Origin: Gammaproteobacteria bacterium
Lineage (GTDB): Bacteria; Pseudomonadota; Gammaproteobacteria; Steroidobacterales; Steroidobacteraceae
Assembly (NCBI GenBank): GCA_028293765.1
Contig: JAQGOG010000162.1
Location: 1-63,472, forward strand
Reading direction: 5' to 3'
DNA: 63,472 nt
Under the pieces are notes generated by a model, which saw only the letters and a program-made list of their open reading frames with translations, was not told where the DNA came from and searched no databases. Below are positions 26,430 to 34,671 of the stretch, piece by piece; positions within the stretch are counted from its first letter, which is position 1; the number at the start of each line of letters is the position of its first letter. Position numbers and translations under genes: made by a program.

Positions 26430-26459
26430 AGTATCGCCGGCTGCCGGCTTGGCCGTCAA
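26430..26459 (-). promoter_or_regulatory. Probable trp operon promoter
   Basis: Minus strand TTGACG (26454-26459) and GATACT (26430-26435) lie 18 bp apart, close to sigma-70 -35 and -10 boxes. The predicted transcript start would fall near 26423, two or three bases before the trpL ATG. No TrpR operator can be called with confidence. Confidence 0.55.
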
Positions 26460-26576
26460 GATAGTGTAGCCCCCTCGCGAGAAAAGCCCCGCGGACCCGC
26501 TTCCGCCACCGAGTGCACGGTGCTGGTGCGGGGGGTTCGGCTAAAATGGAGGTCCCTCTAGCCGCCGGACGCGAAC

Positions 26577-26927
26577 GTGAACCCCATTAGTTTCAAAGAA
26601 CTGCTTGAGAGCTGGCGCGAGACCGCAGCTCAGCCGCGCACCGCAACGGAATATGCCGTCCGCTTGCCCGTGGATGATGCCGCGCGTCTGGCAGCGCTGG
26701 CTGAAATGTTCCCCGGCCGCTCTGCCGAGCAGCTCATCACGGATCTGCTGGGAGCCGCGCTGCAGGAAATCGAAACGTCGATGCCCTATGTCGCAGGCAG
26801 GAAAGTGATCTCCAGCGACGAGCAGGGCGATCCTATTTATGAAGACATAGGCCTCACGCCACGCTTCATGGAACTCACGCGCAAAAACCGCAAAAAGCTC
26901 GAGGCCGAGCTCCCTAAGGTGAGATGA
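26577..26927 (+). CDS. Conserved small protein of unknown function
   Basis: This 116-aa protein starts at GTG 26577. It has a helical N-terminus (SFKELLESWRETAAQ), a segment like ribbon-helix-helix proteins (YAVRLPVDDAARLAALAEMF then PGRSAEQLITDLLGAALQEI), and a conserved-looking tail (GDPIYEDIGLTPRFMELTRK). Similar small proteins occur in other gammaproteobacteria, sometimes labelled as pilus-related, but I see nothing to support that role. The gene is divergent from the trp operon across about 160 nt. Confidence 0.65.
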   Translation: MNPISFKELLESWRETAAQPRTATEYAVRLPVDDAARLAALAEMFPGRSAEQLITDLLGAALQEIETSMPYVAGRKVISSDEQGDPIYEDIGLTPRFMELTRKNRKKLEAELPKVR

Positions 26928-27060
26928 GGCGTGTTCCTCGAGGCTTACGGGATGGCGCGGAGGGGAACTTGAGTCCGGGGCCGACGTTCAAAATCATAAC
27001 CGCCCGAGGGCGGCGCGGCGCGTATTCTCCACTCAAGCTTCACAGTCGACTTTCGAACAG

Positions 27061-27519
27061 ATGAGCGATTTATTCAAAGGGATCGTGGCCGGGGGACTGG
27101 CCACGGCCGTTCTCTCCGCGGTGATGCTGCTCATCAGCGCCACCGGCTTCGAGCCGCAGCTGGAATTGACCCGCCTGCTGCTGACCGTGCTCGACGAGCC
27201 GGCCGAGCACGCGTTGGGCTGGATTCTGCACTTCGCTGTCGGATCATTGCTGCTGGGCGGCTCATTTGCCTTCATCGAGCCGCGCCTCAGCGCGGACAAT
27301 CACGCCAAGCGGGGCATTCTCTACGGGCTGATCGCGTGGCTCATCGTCATGCTTGTTTTTCTGCCGGCTGCGGGCTTGGGGTACTTCGGGTTCCAGCTCT
27401 CGGTACTCGCCCCGCTCGTCATGCTCGCGCTACATGTCCTGTATGGCGCCGTGCTGGGCTGGACCTACGGCAAGCTTTCGCCCACGCATAATCCGTTCAC
27501 GCGCCACCACCCCGCCTAG
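27061..27519 (+). CDS. Small integral membrane protein of unknown function
   Basis: This 152-aa protein has four hydrophobic segments, near residues 5-27, 57-77, 90-112 and 120-140, and short charged loops. The opening MSDLFKGIVAGGLATAVLSA and the glycine/alanine-rich last helix suggest the DUF6789 type of inner-membrane protein, a tentative match. It stands alone, with yajQ 91 nt downstream in the same direction. Confidence 0.6.
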   Translation: MSDLFKGIVAGGLATAVLSAVMLLISATGFEPQLELTRLLLTVLDEPAEHALGWILHFAVGSLLLGGSFAFIEPRLSADNHAKRGILYGLIAWLIVMLVFLPAAGLGYFGFQLSVLAPLVMLALHVLYGAVLGWTYGKLSPTHNPFTRHHPA

Positions 27520-27610
27520 GACCGCAGACGGCCGTGCCGGGGCGACGGGTGGTTGAGAGCCGCTGGCTGCGGCACAATCGCGTTTCACCGCGAGTCTCAA
27601 GGCCATCACC

Positions 27611-28093
27611 ATGCCGTCCTTCGACACCGTTTCCGAGCTCAACTCCCATGAAGTGGCGAATGCAGTCGACCAAGCCAATCGCGAGCTCGGCCAGCGCTTT
27701 GATTTCAAGGACACCGGCGCGGTCTACGAACTGCAGGAATTCACCGTCACGCTGAAAGCGCAGGTGGATTTTCAGCTCAAACAGATGTTGGACATTCTGA
27801 AGGTACGCTTCGGCAAGCGCGGCATCGACATTGCCTGCCTCGAGGTGAAGGACGCGAAGACCAATCTCGCCTCGGCGCAGCAGGAAGTGCTGCTCAAACA
27901 GGGTATCGACGCCGAGACGGGTAAAAAATTGGCGAAGTTGATCAAGGAATCGAAGCTCAAGGTGCAGGGCAGCCTGCAGGGCGACAAGCTGCGGGTCACG
28001 GGCAAGAGCCGCGACGATCTGCAGGCGGCAATGCAATTGCTGCGCACCTCGAAAGTCGAGGTGCCCCTGCAGTTCAATAACTTCCGCGACTGA
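27611..28093 (+). CDS. yajQ: YajQ family cyclic-di-GMP/nucleotide-binding protein
   Basis: A 160-aa protein matching YajQ along its length: MPSFDTVSELNSHEVANAVD at the start, RFDFKDTGAVYEL, the middle KQGIDAETGKKLAKLIKESK followed by LKVQGSLQGDKLRVTGK, and DLQAAMQLLR near the end. In Xanthomonas and Pseudomonas relatives bind c-di-GMP and act with transcription factors. Several c-di-GMP genes lie further along (43.9-50.8 kb). The 3' end overlaps the convergent binding-protein gene by 20 bp. Confidence 0.93.
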   Translation: MPSFDTVSELNSHEVANAVDQANRELGQRFDFKDTGAVYELQEFTVTLKAQVDFQLKQMLDILKVRFGKRGIDIACLEVKDAKTNLASAQQEVLLKQGIDAETGKKLAKLIKESKLKVQGSLQGDKLRVTGKSRDDLQAAMQLLRTSKVEVPLQFNNFRD

Positions 28094-28979
28094 CGGCTGC
28101 CAGCTCCTTACATAGGGCTTCCGTGGCATCGATTACGCTGGGGCCGAGTCGGCTCAGCCTCTGATCCTCGAAAGCGATGAGGCGGCCCGTGCGGACCGCC
28201 TTCAAACTGCCCAGTCGCTTCCAGTCGGCGATCCAGCTCGCGGCTTCGCCCGGTGGCGCGGCGGCCACGATAATGTCGGGATTGCGAGCGATTACCGCCT
28301 CCGTGGTGATCACCGGTCCCAGATCTTTCAGGTCGCCGAACACATTGCGCGCGCCACACAGCCGCAGGGCATCGCTCATGAGGTGCGTGCCACCGACTGT
28401 GTAGAGAGGACGATTCCAGACTTCGAGTAGGACAGTTGGGTGTTGGCCACCGCCGTAATCACGCGCCAGCCTCGCGAGGTGCCCCTCGAGGTCCTGTGCC
28501 GCTCCGTCGGCTACGACTCGTTCGCCGGCAAGCGCGCCAAGGCGGCGTAGCGATACGGGGAGATCGGCAAGCCTGTTGACCTGCTGCCGATAAACCGGAA
28601 TGCCCAGCCGGGCAATCTTTTCGATCTGCGCCGGGTTGCCGCCGCCGGGCCAGACAACCACGAGGTCCGGATGCAGAGCGATCAGGCGTTCCATATCTAC
28701 CGACGTGACGTCACCGATTCGGGGAACGTGTTTTGCGGCGGGCGGCTCATCGGCAAAATCGACCGTGGCAACGACGCGGGCGCCTGCGCCCGCGGCGAAG
28801 AGCATTTCAGTGGCGCCCGGGGCGAGGCTGATGATGCGTTGAGGTGAATTGGGGGCCGCGACGCGCTGACCGGTGTCGTCGTAGAGGGTGAGCGTCGTAG
28901 CTTTCCCGGCTGGCGCCGCGGGGCCAGACAGCCCGAGCGAGGCGACTGCTACGGCGCACGCGCCGGCGCGTGACTTCAT
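28074..28979 (-). CDS. Periplasmic cobalamin/metal-chelate binding protein (BtuF-like)
   Basis: About 300 aa, with an N-terminal signal peptide (MKSRAGACAVAVASLGLSG, Ala-rich cleavage region) and the helical-backbone metal receptor fold: RIISLAPGATEMLFAAGAGA, VGDVTSVDMERLIALHPDLV-like segments, and the C-terminal VITTEAVIARNPDIIVAA. BtuF and related iron-chelate receptors share this pattern. No permease or ATPase is adjacent, so the ligand is not fixed by context. ATG 28979 is used; GTG 29018 (with AAGGGA upstream) and ATG 29000 are alternatives that lengthen the leader. Confidence 0.75.
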   Translation of the reverse strand: MKSRAGACAVAVASLGLSGPAAPAGKATTLTLYDDTGQRVAAPNSPQRIISLAPGATEMLFAAGAGARVVATVDFADEPPAAKHVPRIGDVTSVDMERLIALHPDLVVVWPGGGNPAQIEKIARLGIPVYRQQVNRLADLPVSLRRLGALAGERVVADGAAQDLEGHLARLARDYGGGQHPTVLLEVWNRPLYTVGGTHLMSDALRLCGARNVFGDLKDLGPVITTEAVIARNPDIIVAAAPPGEAASWIADWKRLGSLKAVRTGRLIAFEDQRLSRLGPSVIDATEALCKELAAVSRGSY

Positions 28980-29049
28980 GCCAGCTAACTGACGAAACAT
29001 CAATCCAATCGTCGACACAGTGTCCCTTTTCTAATCGCTGCCAGCTGCG

Positions 29050-29493
29050 TCAGCCCAGATCGGGGAGGCCGATCTTCCCGGCCGCCCAGCGCACGATGGG
29101 GTCGACGCGAGGTGAGGAGAGCGCCAGGGCGGATGTGATATGCACCCAGCGCGACTCGTCATGCTCCGGGCGCCCGATCTCGGGGCTCACGGGCAGCGTG
29201 ATGCTCTCGGTGTGCGTCTCGGCGACGTAGTAGCGGGCGACTTTGTTGTTGCTGTAAGGCGCAGTCTCGCGATATTCCTCGCCCCAGCTGAACTGCAGAT
29301 CCTCGATCAGCGTCTCCTCCCGGACTTCGCGCCGCGCGGCTGCCAGTGGCTCCTCCCCGGGATCCACGACGCCCTTCGGGAAATCCCAGTTACGATATGC
29401 CCGCAACATCAGAAACAGCCACCCGGCGGGCGTGCGCCTGACAACGACGACTCCGGCGGAGAGACGCGGAGTTCGAGCGGTTCGTGCAGGCAT
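29050..29493 (-). CDS. Nudix hydrolase
   Basis: A 147-aa hydrolase with a Nudix box at about residues 40-62: GVVDPGEEPLAAARREVREE then TLI. The REVREE core that binds Mg is intact; the usual Gly after EE-x is Leu. The start SAGVVVVRRTPAGWLFLML is the typical first strands of the fold. Substrate (nucleoside diphosphate-linked or diadenosine polyphosphate) cannot be told from the sequence. Confidence 0.85.
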   Translation of the reverse strand: MPARTARTPRLSAGVVVVRRTPAGWLFLMLRAYRNWDFPKGVVDPGEEPLAAARREVREETLIEDLQFSWGEEYRETAPYSNNKVARYYVAETHTESITLPVSPEIGRPEHDESRWVHITSALALSSPRVDPIVRWAAGKIGLPDLG

Positions 29494-29520
29494 TGCTCAA
29501 CCCCCTGAATCAGCCAGCCA

Positions 29521-29554
29521 CCCGCTCGCACCGAAGTGCGGTCAAACGAGCGGG
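29521..29554. terminator. Stem-loop after ahpD
   Basis: CCCGCTCG and CGAGCGGG form a perfect 8-bp stem with an inner CGCAC-CGAA-GTGCG hairpin as alternative fold. It lies just beyond the ahpD stop on the minus strand. The plus side is followed by AATATTTCT; no clean U-run follows on the minus strand, so terminator function is tentative. Confidence 0.4.
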
Positions 29555-29562
29555 CAATATTT

Positions 29563-30129
29563 CTACGCGGCTTTGACTTCCTCCACGCCGCCCTCGGTCC
29601 TGGCGCTTTCCAGCACCCGCGCCACCGCATGCACCGTGGCGGCTATGCGTACCGCACTCTGCACCGCTTCCCGGGTGAAGTCGTGTTTACGCAGTTGTCG
29701 CTCGTGCGAAGCCACGCACGTCCCACATCCATTGATAGCAGAAACCGCGAGCGAGAGCAGCTCGAAATCGACCTTGTCGATGCCTGGGTTGCCTATGACG
29801 TTCATACGCAGACGGGCCGGCAGCTGGGCGTATTCCGGATCCTCCACGAGATGCAGAAACCGATAGTAGACGTTGTTCATGCCCATGATTGCGGCAGCCG
29901 CACGCGCGCCGTTCAGATACGCCGCGTCCAGATGAGCAGTGGCCAGCGCTTCGATGTCGCGGGTGAGCTCCACATTGCGCGAGGCGATCGCCGAGGCGAG
30001 CGCTACCGCCCAGATCTGCTTTTCTGTCAGGCCGGGAGCCCCGGGGGTGGAAAGCACCGAGCCCAGGTTCAGTTTCAGGTCGCGCGCGTAATCGGGAATC
30101 GCGTCGCGCACGGTATCGAGAGTGGTCAT
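29563..30129 (-). CDS. ahpD: Alkyl hydroperoxide reductase D (AhpD)
   Basis: A 188-aa carboxymuconolactone-decarboxylase fold protein. The active-site CxxC and nearby His are seen in INGCGTCVASHERQL, with the upstream Glu in the FELLSLAVSA helix, as in the thiol relay of mycobacterial AhpD. It recycles AhpC. ATG 30129 (MTTLDTVRDAIPDYARDLKL) is chosen; the frame is open to 30189. It lies about 90 nt after ahpC in the same direction. No ahpF is present in the window. Confidence 0.92.
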   Translation of the reverse strand: MTTLDTVRDAIPDYARDLKLNLGSVLSTPGAPGLTEKQIWAVALASAIASRNVELTRDIEALATAHLDAAYLNGARAAAAIMGMNNVYYRFLHLVEDPEYAQLPARLRMNVIGNPGIDKVDFELLSLAVSAINGCGTCVASHERQLRKHDFTREAVQSAVRIAATVHAVARVLESARTEGGVEEVKAA

Positions 30130-30218
30130 ACAGGGTCCTCCCGGGCCCGGCTGCCGCGATGCCACGACTGCCGGGCCGGTGTTGGTCACATCAAAGTCGA
30201 ACTTTCAATCAGCCGGTT

Positions 30219-30758
30219 TTAGGCGGCCTTGAGCGTGTCGTCGCCCTGCTTCCAGTTGCAGGGGCAGAGCTCGTCCGTCTGCAACGCGTCGAGCACCCGA
30301 AGCACTTCGTCGGGGTTACGGCCGACGTTCAGGTCCGTGACGTACACGAAACGAATGACGCCCTGCGGGTCGACGATGAACGTCGCACGCTGCGCGACAC
30401 CGGCTTCCGGATCGAGAATACCGAGGCTGGTGGTCAGCTCCCGCTTGATATCCGCCAGCATCGGGAAGGGCAGGTTCTTCAGTTCGTCCTTGGCATTACG
30501 CCAGGCGAGGTGCACGAACTCGCTGTCGATGCTCACACCGAGCACCTGCGCATCGCGTGCCTTGAACTCCTTGTCGAGCTTGCCGAACGCCGCAATCTCC
30601 GTGGGGCAGACGAAAGTGAAGTCCTTGGGCCAGAAGAACACGACTTTCCACTTGCCAGGGAAGCTGTCGTGGGTGAACGGCTGAAACGCTTTGTTCAGAT
30701 CGTTCGAGATGACGCCCGTCAGGGCGAATTCCGGAAAACGTTTACCTATGCCAGACAT
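30219..30758 (-). CDS. ahpC: Alkyl hydroperoxide reductase C (peroxiredoxin)
   Basis: A 179-aa 2-Cys peroxiredoxin that reduces peroxides in the cytosol. The peroxidatic Cys is in DFTFVCPTEIAAF (near residue 50); a CPCNW near the C-terminus (residues 165-169) supplies the resolving cysteines. Pairing with ahpD rather than ahpF points to the AhpC/AhpD system. It is divergent from oxyR, and the region between has a dyad matching an OxyR-type site. Confidence 0.94.
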   Translation of the reverse strand: MSGIGKRFPEFALTGVISNDLNKAFQPFTHDSFPGKWKVVFFWPKDFTFVCPTEIAAFGKLDKEFKARDAQVLGVSIDSEFVHLAWRNAKDELKNLPFPMLADIKRELTTSLGILDPEAGVAQRATFIVDPQGVIRFVYVTDLNVGRNPDEVLRVLDALQTDELCPCNWKQGDDTLKAA

Positions 30759-30841
30759 GCTGTGAGCTCCTCGAGAAGGGATTCGATGGCGGCCGCTGCG
30801 CCAATGGAAGGGATCATGGTGGCTGCCCCCTTATTATTCCA

Positions 30842-30865
30842 ATCGATTGACTTTATAATATCGAT
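30842..30865. promoter_or_regulatory. Dyad in the ahpC-oxyR intergenic region, likely OxyR-binding site
   Basis: ATCGAT at 30842-30847 and again at 30860-30865 flank an AT-rich 12-bp core in the 131-bp gap between ahpC and oxyR. The two palindromic half-sites 18 bp apart resemble spaced LysR/OxyR sites. A TTGACT box at 30847-30852 may be the oxyR -35. By analogy OxyR would activate ahpC and repress itself. Confidence 0.5.
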
Positions 30866-30889
30866 AGACGCCATATATCGGGAAGTCAC

Positions 30890-31786
30890 ATGGTAGACAT
30901 CAAGCTCAAGGACCTGCGTTATCTGGTAGCGGTGGCCGACTGCCGCCATTTCGGCCGGGCGGCCGAGCACTGCTTCGTGAGCCAGCCGACCCTGTCGGCA
31001 CAGCTGAAGAAGCTCGAGGAATACCTCGGAGTACAGCTCATTGAGAGGCAGCCGAACAACGTAACGCTCACCGAACCGGGCGAGCAGATCGTCACGCGCG
31101 CAAGGCGCATCCTCGAGGCCAGCGAGGAGGTCGTAACGCTCGCCCGCTCTCACCGCGACCCTCTCGCGGGACGGCTTCGGGTCGCGCTGCTTCCAACCAT
31201 CGGGCCATACCTGCTTCCGCGTATATCGCAGCCACTTCGCAAGTCGCTTCCGCGACTGGAACTGCGCCTCTACGAGTACCAGACGATGCAGATCCTCGAG
31301 AAGCTGCAGCTCGGTGAGATTGACGTTGGAATACTTGCGCTACCGGTCGACCTGGAAGGGCTCGAAGTACGTGAGCTCTTCACGGAGGCGTTCGTCGTCG
31401 CCATGCCCGACCATCACCGGCTCGCGAAGCGCGATAGCGTGCGCAGCGACGATCTGAAAGGCGAGACCCTGCTGCTCCTCGAGGACGGTCACTGTCTGCG
31501 CGATCAGGCGCTGGAAGTCTGTAGTCGCATCGGAGTGCAGGAAAAGCAGGACTTCCGCGCGACGAGCCTCGAAACACTGCGGCAGATGGTTGCGACTGGT
31601 GCCGGGCTCACTCTGTTGCCGGACCTGGCTAGCCGTGGCGCCTACGGTAACGCCAAAGGCGTCGCGATCCGGCCGTTCGCGAAACCCGCGCCGGTCCGAC
31701 ATGTTGGCGCCATCTGGCGGAAGACGAGCGCGCGGCTGCCCGCCATCGACGCCGTCTGCGAGCTAATCGCCGCACACGCCAAGTGA
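30890..31786 (+). CDS. oxyR: Hydrogen peroxide-sensing regulator OxyR
   Basis: A 298-aa LysR-type regulator. The helix-turn-helix spans about residues 7-66 (LRYLVAVADCRHFGRAAEHC and VSQPTLSAQLKKLEEYLG). Its two redox cysteines are seen in EDGHCLRDQALEVCSRIG, the hallmark of OxyR (Cys199 and Cys208 in E. coli), and the FRATSLETLRQMVATGAGLT segment follows. It sits divergent to ahpC. Its 3' end overlaps the convergent transporter gene by 24 bp. Confidence 0.95.
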   Translation: MVDIKLKDLRYLVAVADCRHFGRAAEHCFVSQPTLSAQLKKLEEYLGVQLIERQPNNVTLTEPGEQIVTRARRILEASEEVVTLARSHRDPLAGRLRVALLPTIGPYLLPRISQPLRKSLPRLELRLYEYQTMQILEKLQLGEIDVGILALPVDLEGLEVRELFTEAFVVAMPDHHRLAKRDSVRSDDLKGETLLLLEDGHCLRDQALEVCSRIGVQEKQDFRATSLETLRQMVATGAGLTLLPDLASRGAYGNAKGVAIRPFAKPAPVRHVGAIWRKTSARLPAIDAVCELIAAHAK

Positions 31787-32719
31787 ATTGGCCTCAGGCG
31801 GCTCCTGCTCCAATGTTGCGGGCTGGCGAGCCGAGCGTGCCAGAGTGATCGCGCCCAGGATCACGAACCCGCCGACGATCTGAATTGCGGAAAGACGCTC
31901 GCCCAGCAGCAGCCAGGCGCCCACTGCGGCGCCGAGCGTTTGCACCAGCAGACCCAGTGAGCTGAAGCTCGCGGGCAGATGCGCCAGCGCATACGCAATG
32001 AGGCCTTGCCCGAAAACCTGCGCCGCTGCCGCGCAGCCGGCCAGGACTGCCCAACCCGTCAACGTATCCGGCAGGAACTTCTGCGAAAGTGCGAATGGCA
32101 GCAGGAGCAGTGTGCACACCAGGGTCGAGTTGAACATGACGATACCCGTGCGGTAGCGCGCCCGCAGACGCGCCACAGCGAGGATGTAGCATCCGAAGAA
32201 GACTGCCGTACCGAGTCCAAGTGCGTCTCCCAGAAAGGCCGTGCCGCCCGACCCGAATTTCGGGCTCACGATCAACAGCATACCCACCAGCGCAAGGCCG
32301 GTCGCAACCGTGAAACCGATGGTCGGGCGCTCGCCCCAACGCAGCCACGCAATGAGCGCAACGACGAGAGGAGCGAGATTGGCTTCGAGCGTGGAAGCAG
32401 CGACGGAGGTGAGCAGGAGCGACGAGTTCCACAGCATCAGATCGCCGGCAAAGAACGCGCCGGCCCACCAGAATCGGGGCTCGCGAAAACTCGACAGCAG
32501 CCCGGAAGGATTCCCCGCGGGTGAGGGTTGGGCGCCGCGACGTTCCAGCAGCGCCCAGATGGCAAGCACTGGCAGAGCCAGGCATCCGCGCCAAAAGGCC
32601 GTCGCCGTGGGACCGGTCTCGGAGAGCCGGACGAGGATGCCGGCGGTGCCGGTTGCCGTAGCACCGGCGAAGAGCGCGACCAGAGCCAGTGATTCCGTTC
32701 GATCGCGCTGTTTCTTCAT
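31763..32719 (-). CDS. EamA/DMT-family permease
   Basis: A 318-aa ten-helix transporter of the drug/metabolite superfamily. Two EamA halves are visible, each with the end-of-helix signature (TLEANLAPLVVALIAWLRWG, and LLVQTLGAAVGAWLLLGERL in the second). The frame continues far upstream on the minus strand, but ATG 32719 with GAGG upstream gives a normal N-terminus (MKKQRDRTE). Substrate unknown; the gene is divergent from the copper protein gene by 78 nt. Confidence 0.88.
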   Translation of the reverse strand: MKKQRDRTESLALVALFAGATATGTAGILVRLSETGPTATAFWRGCLALPVLAIWALLERRGAQPSPAGNPSGLLSSFREPRFWWAGAFFAGDLMLWNSSLLLTSVAASTLEANLAPLVVALIAWLRWGERPTIGFTVATGLALVGMLLIVSPKFGSGGTAFLGDALGLGTAVFFGCYILAVARLRARYRTGIVMFNSTLVCTLLLLPFALSQKFLPDTLTGWAVLAGCAAAAQVFGQGLIAYALAHLPASFSSLGLLVQTLGAAVGAWLLLGERLSAIQIVGGFVILGAITLARSARQPATLEQEPPEANSLGVCGD

Positions 32720-32797
32720 GCTGTCCTCGGCGGGAATGATAGCCGGTCGCCGCCAGACACGTCTGGCATACTTGGCCCGTTTTTTGGGGGCTCCGAC

Positions 32798-33238
32798 TTG
32801 AAGCAGCGCGCCGCATTCCTCTATGCCTGCCTGGCGACCCTGGTTGCCTGGGCCGCCCTGGCACAAGTGCCCGCACTCGTCGTGCAGGAAGCCTGGACCC
32901 GCCAGGCGCCGGGGTCGGATGTTGCCGCCGTTTACCTGACGCTGCGCAATCCGAGCACCAGACCGATCGTCATCGTCGGTGTGGAGTCTTCCGTAGCCAG
33001 TCACGCGATGATTCACGAGACCAAAACCGAAAGCGGGCAGTCGCGCATGCGGCCTCACGAGCAACTCGTCGTCCCACCCGGAAAGACCGTGAAACTCGAG
33101 CCCGGTGGATTGCACGTGATGTTGCATGGACTGACACAACCGGTTGCAGTCGGTCAGAGCGTGCCGCTCGTGCTGCTGCTGGATGGCGGCGGCAAGGTGC
33201 AGGTAGCTGCGATCGTGCGGCCGCTGAATGCGCAATGA
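32798..33238 (+). CDS. Periplasmic copper chaperone, PCu(A)C domain
   Basis: A 146-aa secreted protein with a signal peptide of about 22 residues (MKQRAAFLYACLATLVAWAA) and one PCu(A)C domain. The copper ligands follow the family pattern: His/Met in SHAMIHET, Met in RMRPHE, then HVML about 20 residues on. It probably delivers Cu(I) to the CuA site of cytochrome oxidase. The start is TTG 32798, with GGGGG seven bases upstream. It may be cotranscribed with the following hydrolase (61 nt apart). Confidence 0.88.
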   Translation: MKQRAAFLYACLATLVAWAALAQVPALVVQEAWTRQAPGSDVAAVYLTLRNPSTRPIVIVGVESSVASHAMIHETKTESGQSRMRPHEQLVVPPGKTVKLEPGGLHVMLHGLTQPVAVGQSVPLVLLLDGGGKVQVAAIVRPLNAQ

Positions 33239-33299
33239 CGCGGGCTGTCTCGTGCCTGTGTCCGACTCGGCTGACATGAATGGCGCCGGCTAGACTCAC

Positions 33300-34634
33300 G
33301 TGACCCGATCGGACTTACCGCAGGACCACATCACTCCATACGACCGGTTCGCGTTGAGCGACCTCGCCATGGAGCGCCTGTTGGTCACAGGTGAGCATCA
33401 CCACGAGCTGATCGCATATTTTGGAGCAAATGAATATCGCGACCTCGCGAAGCTCGCAAGCATCGCGGCGCGCACGCCGATAGCGGACGAAAGGCATCGA
33501 GTGATCGTCGTGCCCGGCATCATGGGCTCACAACTCGGCCTGCTGCGCAATCCGCCGCTGCCGAACGATATTCTCTGGGTCGACCCCATCGACATCGGGA
33601 TCGGGCGTCTCGCCTCGCTGCAACTGCCCGCACGGGCCAGCATCGTCTCCCTCGGCGTCGTCCTCTACTCGTACCTCAAATTGAAACTGCATCTGCGTGC
33701 CGCCGGCTTCGCGGTTTCCTTTCACGACTATGACTGGAGGCTGGGAGTAGATCAGCTGGGCCGTACATTTTCGGAGCGCCTGCGCGCAGAGCCGGCGGAA
33801 AGGCTCGCGATCGTGGCTCACAGCATGGGCGGTCTCGTCAGCCGCGCGGCACTGGCCTTTCCGGGTGCGAAAAAGGTCGAACGTGTTCTGCTCCTCGGGA
33901 GTCCCAACTTCGGATCGTTCGCGCCGGTTCAAGCAGTGCGCGGGACGTACGCGGTGGTTCGCAAAATCGCGCGTCTCGTCGGCGGCGCCTCCGCAGAGTC
34001 TCTCGCGGGCGAGGTCTTCAACACTTTTCCCAGCCTCTATCACATGCTGCCCGCCGCAAGCTGCAGCGGTGGCACGGACTTGTTTGACGCCACCGAATGG
34101 CCGCGTTCCGGACCACAACCGAATGCCGAACTGCTCGAAGGGGCGCGCACGCTTCAAAGCAAGCTGGCCACCCCCGACGAGCGGTTCGCCGCGATTGTTG
34201 GCGTTGGTCAGGAGACCGTCACTGCGGTCCGCCGGCGCAGGGATGACTTCGTCTACACGATTACCCGCCACGGGGACGGCACAGTACCGGCGATCAGCGC
34301 CGCACTCCCAGGCGCGCTGACACATTACGTACGGGTCGCGCACAGTGAGCTCACGCGCGACCGGGCTGTTGCGTCTGCGGTCGTGGATCTGTTGCGGAAG
34401 GGGTCAACACGCCGGCTGACTACGAAGTGGGCCAGTGCCAGCGTTGCGCAAGCGCGCATCACCGACAAGCAGTTGCGCCGTACTCACGTACAGAAAGTGG
34501 ACTGGGCCGCCCTCGAGCCCGAAGAGCGCCGCACCTTCCTGCAAAGTCTCAACGAGCCGCCTAAACTGCAACTGCGTGTCCCGGCCGGGTTACGTGCTCG
34601 CAAACGCAGCCGACCCCACTCACGCCACCGGTAG
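33300..34634 (+). CDS. LCAT-like alpha/beta hydrolase (lipase/acyltransferase)
   Basis: A 444-aa protein with an alpha/beta-hydrolase core like lecithin:cholesterol acyltransferases: oxyanion strand VIVVPGIMGSQLGLL, nucleophile elbow AIVAHSMGGLVSRAAL (Ser near residue 180), acid in HGDGTVPA (Asp) and base in VRVAHSELTRD (His). The last 80 residues are basic, ending KRSRPHSRHR. No signal peptide is seen; the start is GTG 33300. Lipid or ester substrate unknown. Confidence 0.72.
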   Translation: MTRSDLPQDHITPYDRFALSDLAMERLLVTGEHHHELIAYFGANEYRDLAKLASIAARTPIADERHRVIVVPGIMGSQLGLLRNPPLPNDILWVDPIDIGIGRLASLQLPARASIVSLGVVLYSYLKLKLHLRAAGFAVSFHDYDWRLGVDQLGRTFSERLRAEPAERLAIVAHSMGGLVSRAALAFPGAKKVERVLLLGSPNFGSFAPVQAVRGTYAVVRKIARLVGGASAESLAGEVFNTFPSLYHMLPAASCSGGTDLFDATEWPRSGPQPNAELLEGARTLQSKLATPDERFAAIVGVGQETVTAVRRRRDDFVYTITRHGDGTVPAISAALPGALTHYVRVAHSELTRDRAVASAVVDLLRKGSTRRLTTKWASASVAQARITDKQLRRTHVQKVDWAALEPEERRTFLQSLNEPPKLQLRVPAGLRARKRSRPHSRHR

Positions 34635-34671
34635 CCTGCGCCCGCGGGGCACACAACAGGGGGGAACACCT

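Noticed and set aside
31763..33277. 504-aa version of the DMT transporter
   Set aside because: The extra N-terminal 186 residues are antisense to the PCu(A)C gene; ATG 32719 with GAGG gives a normal transporter.
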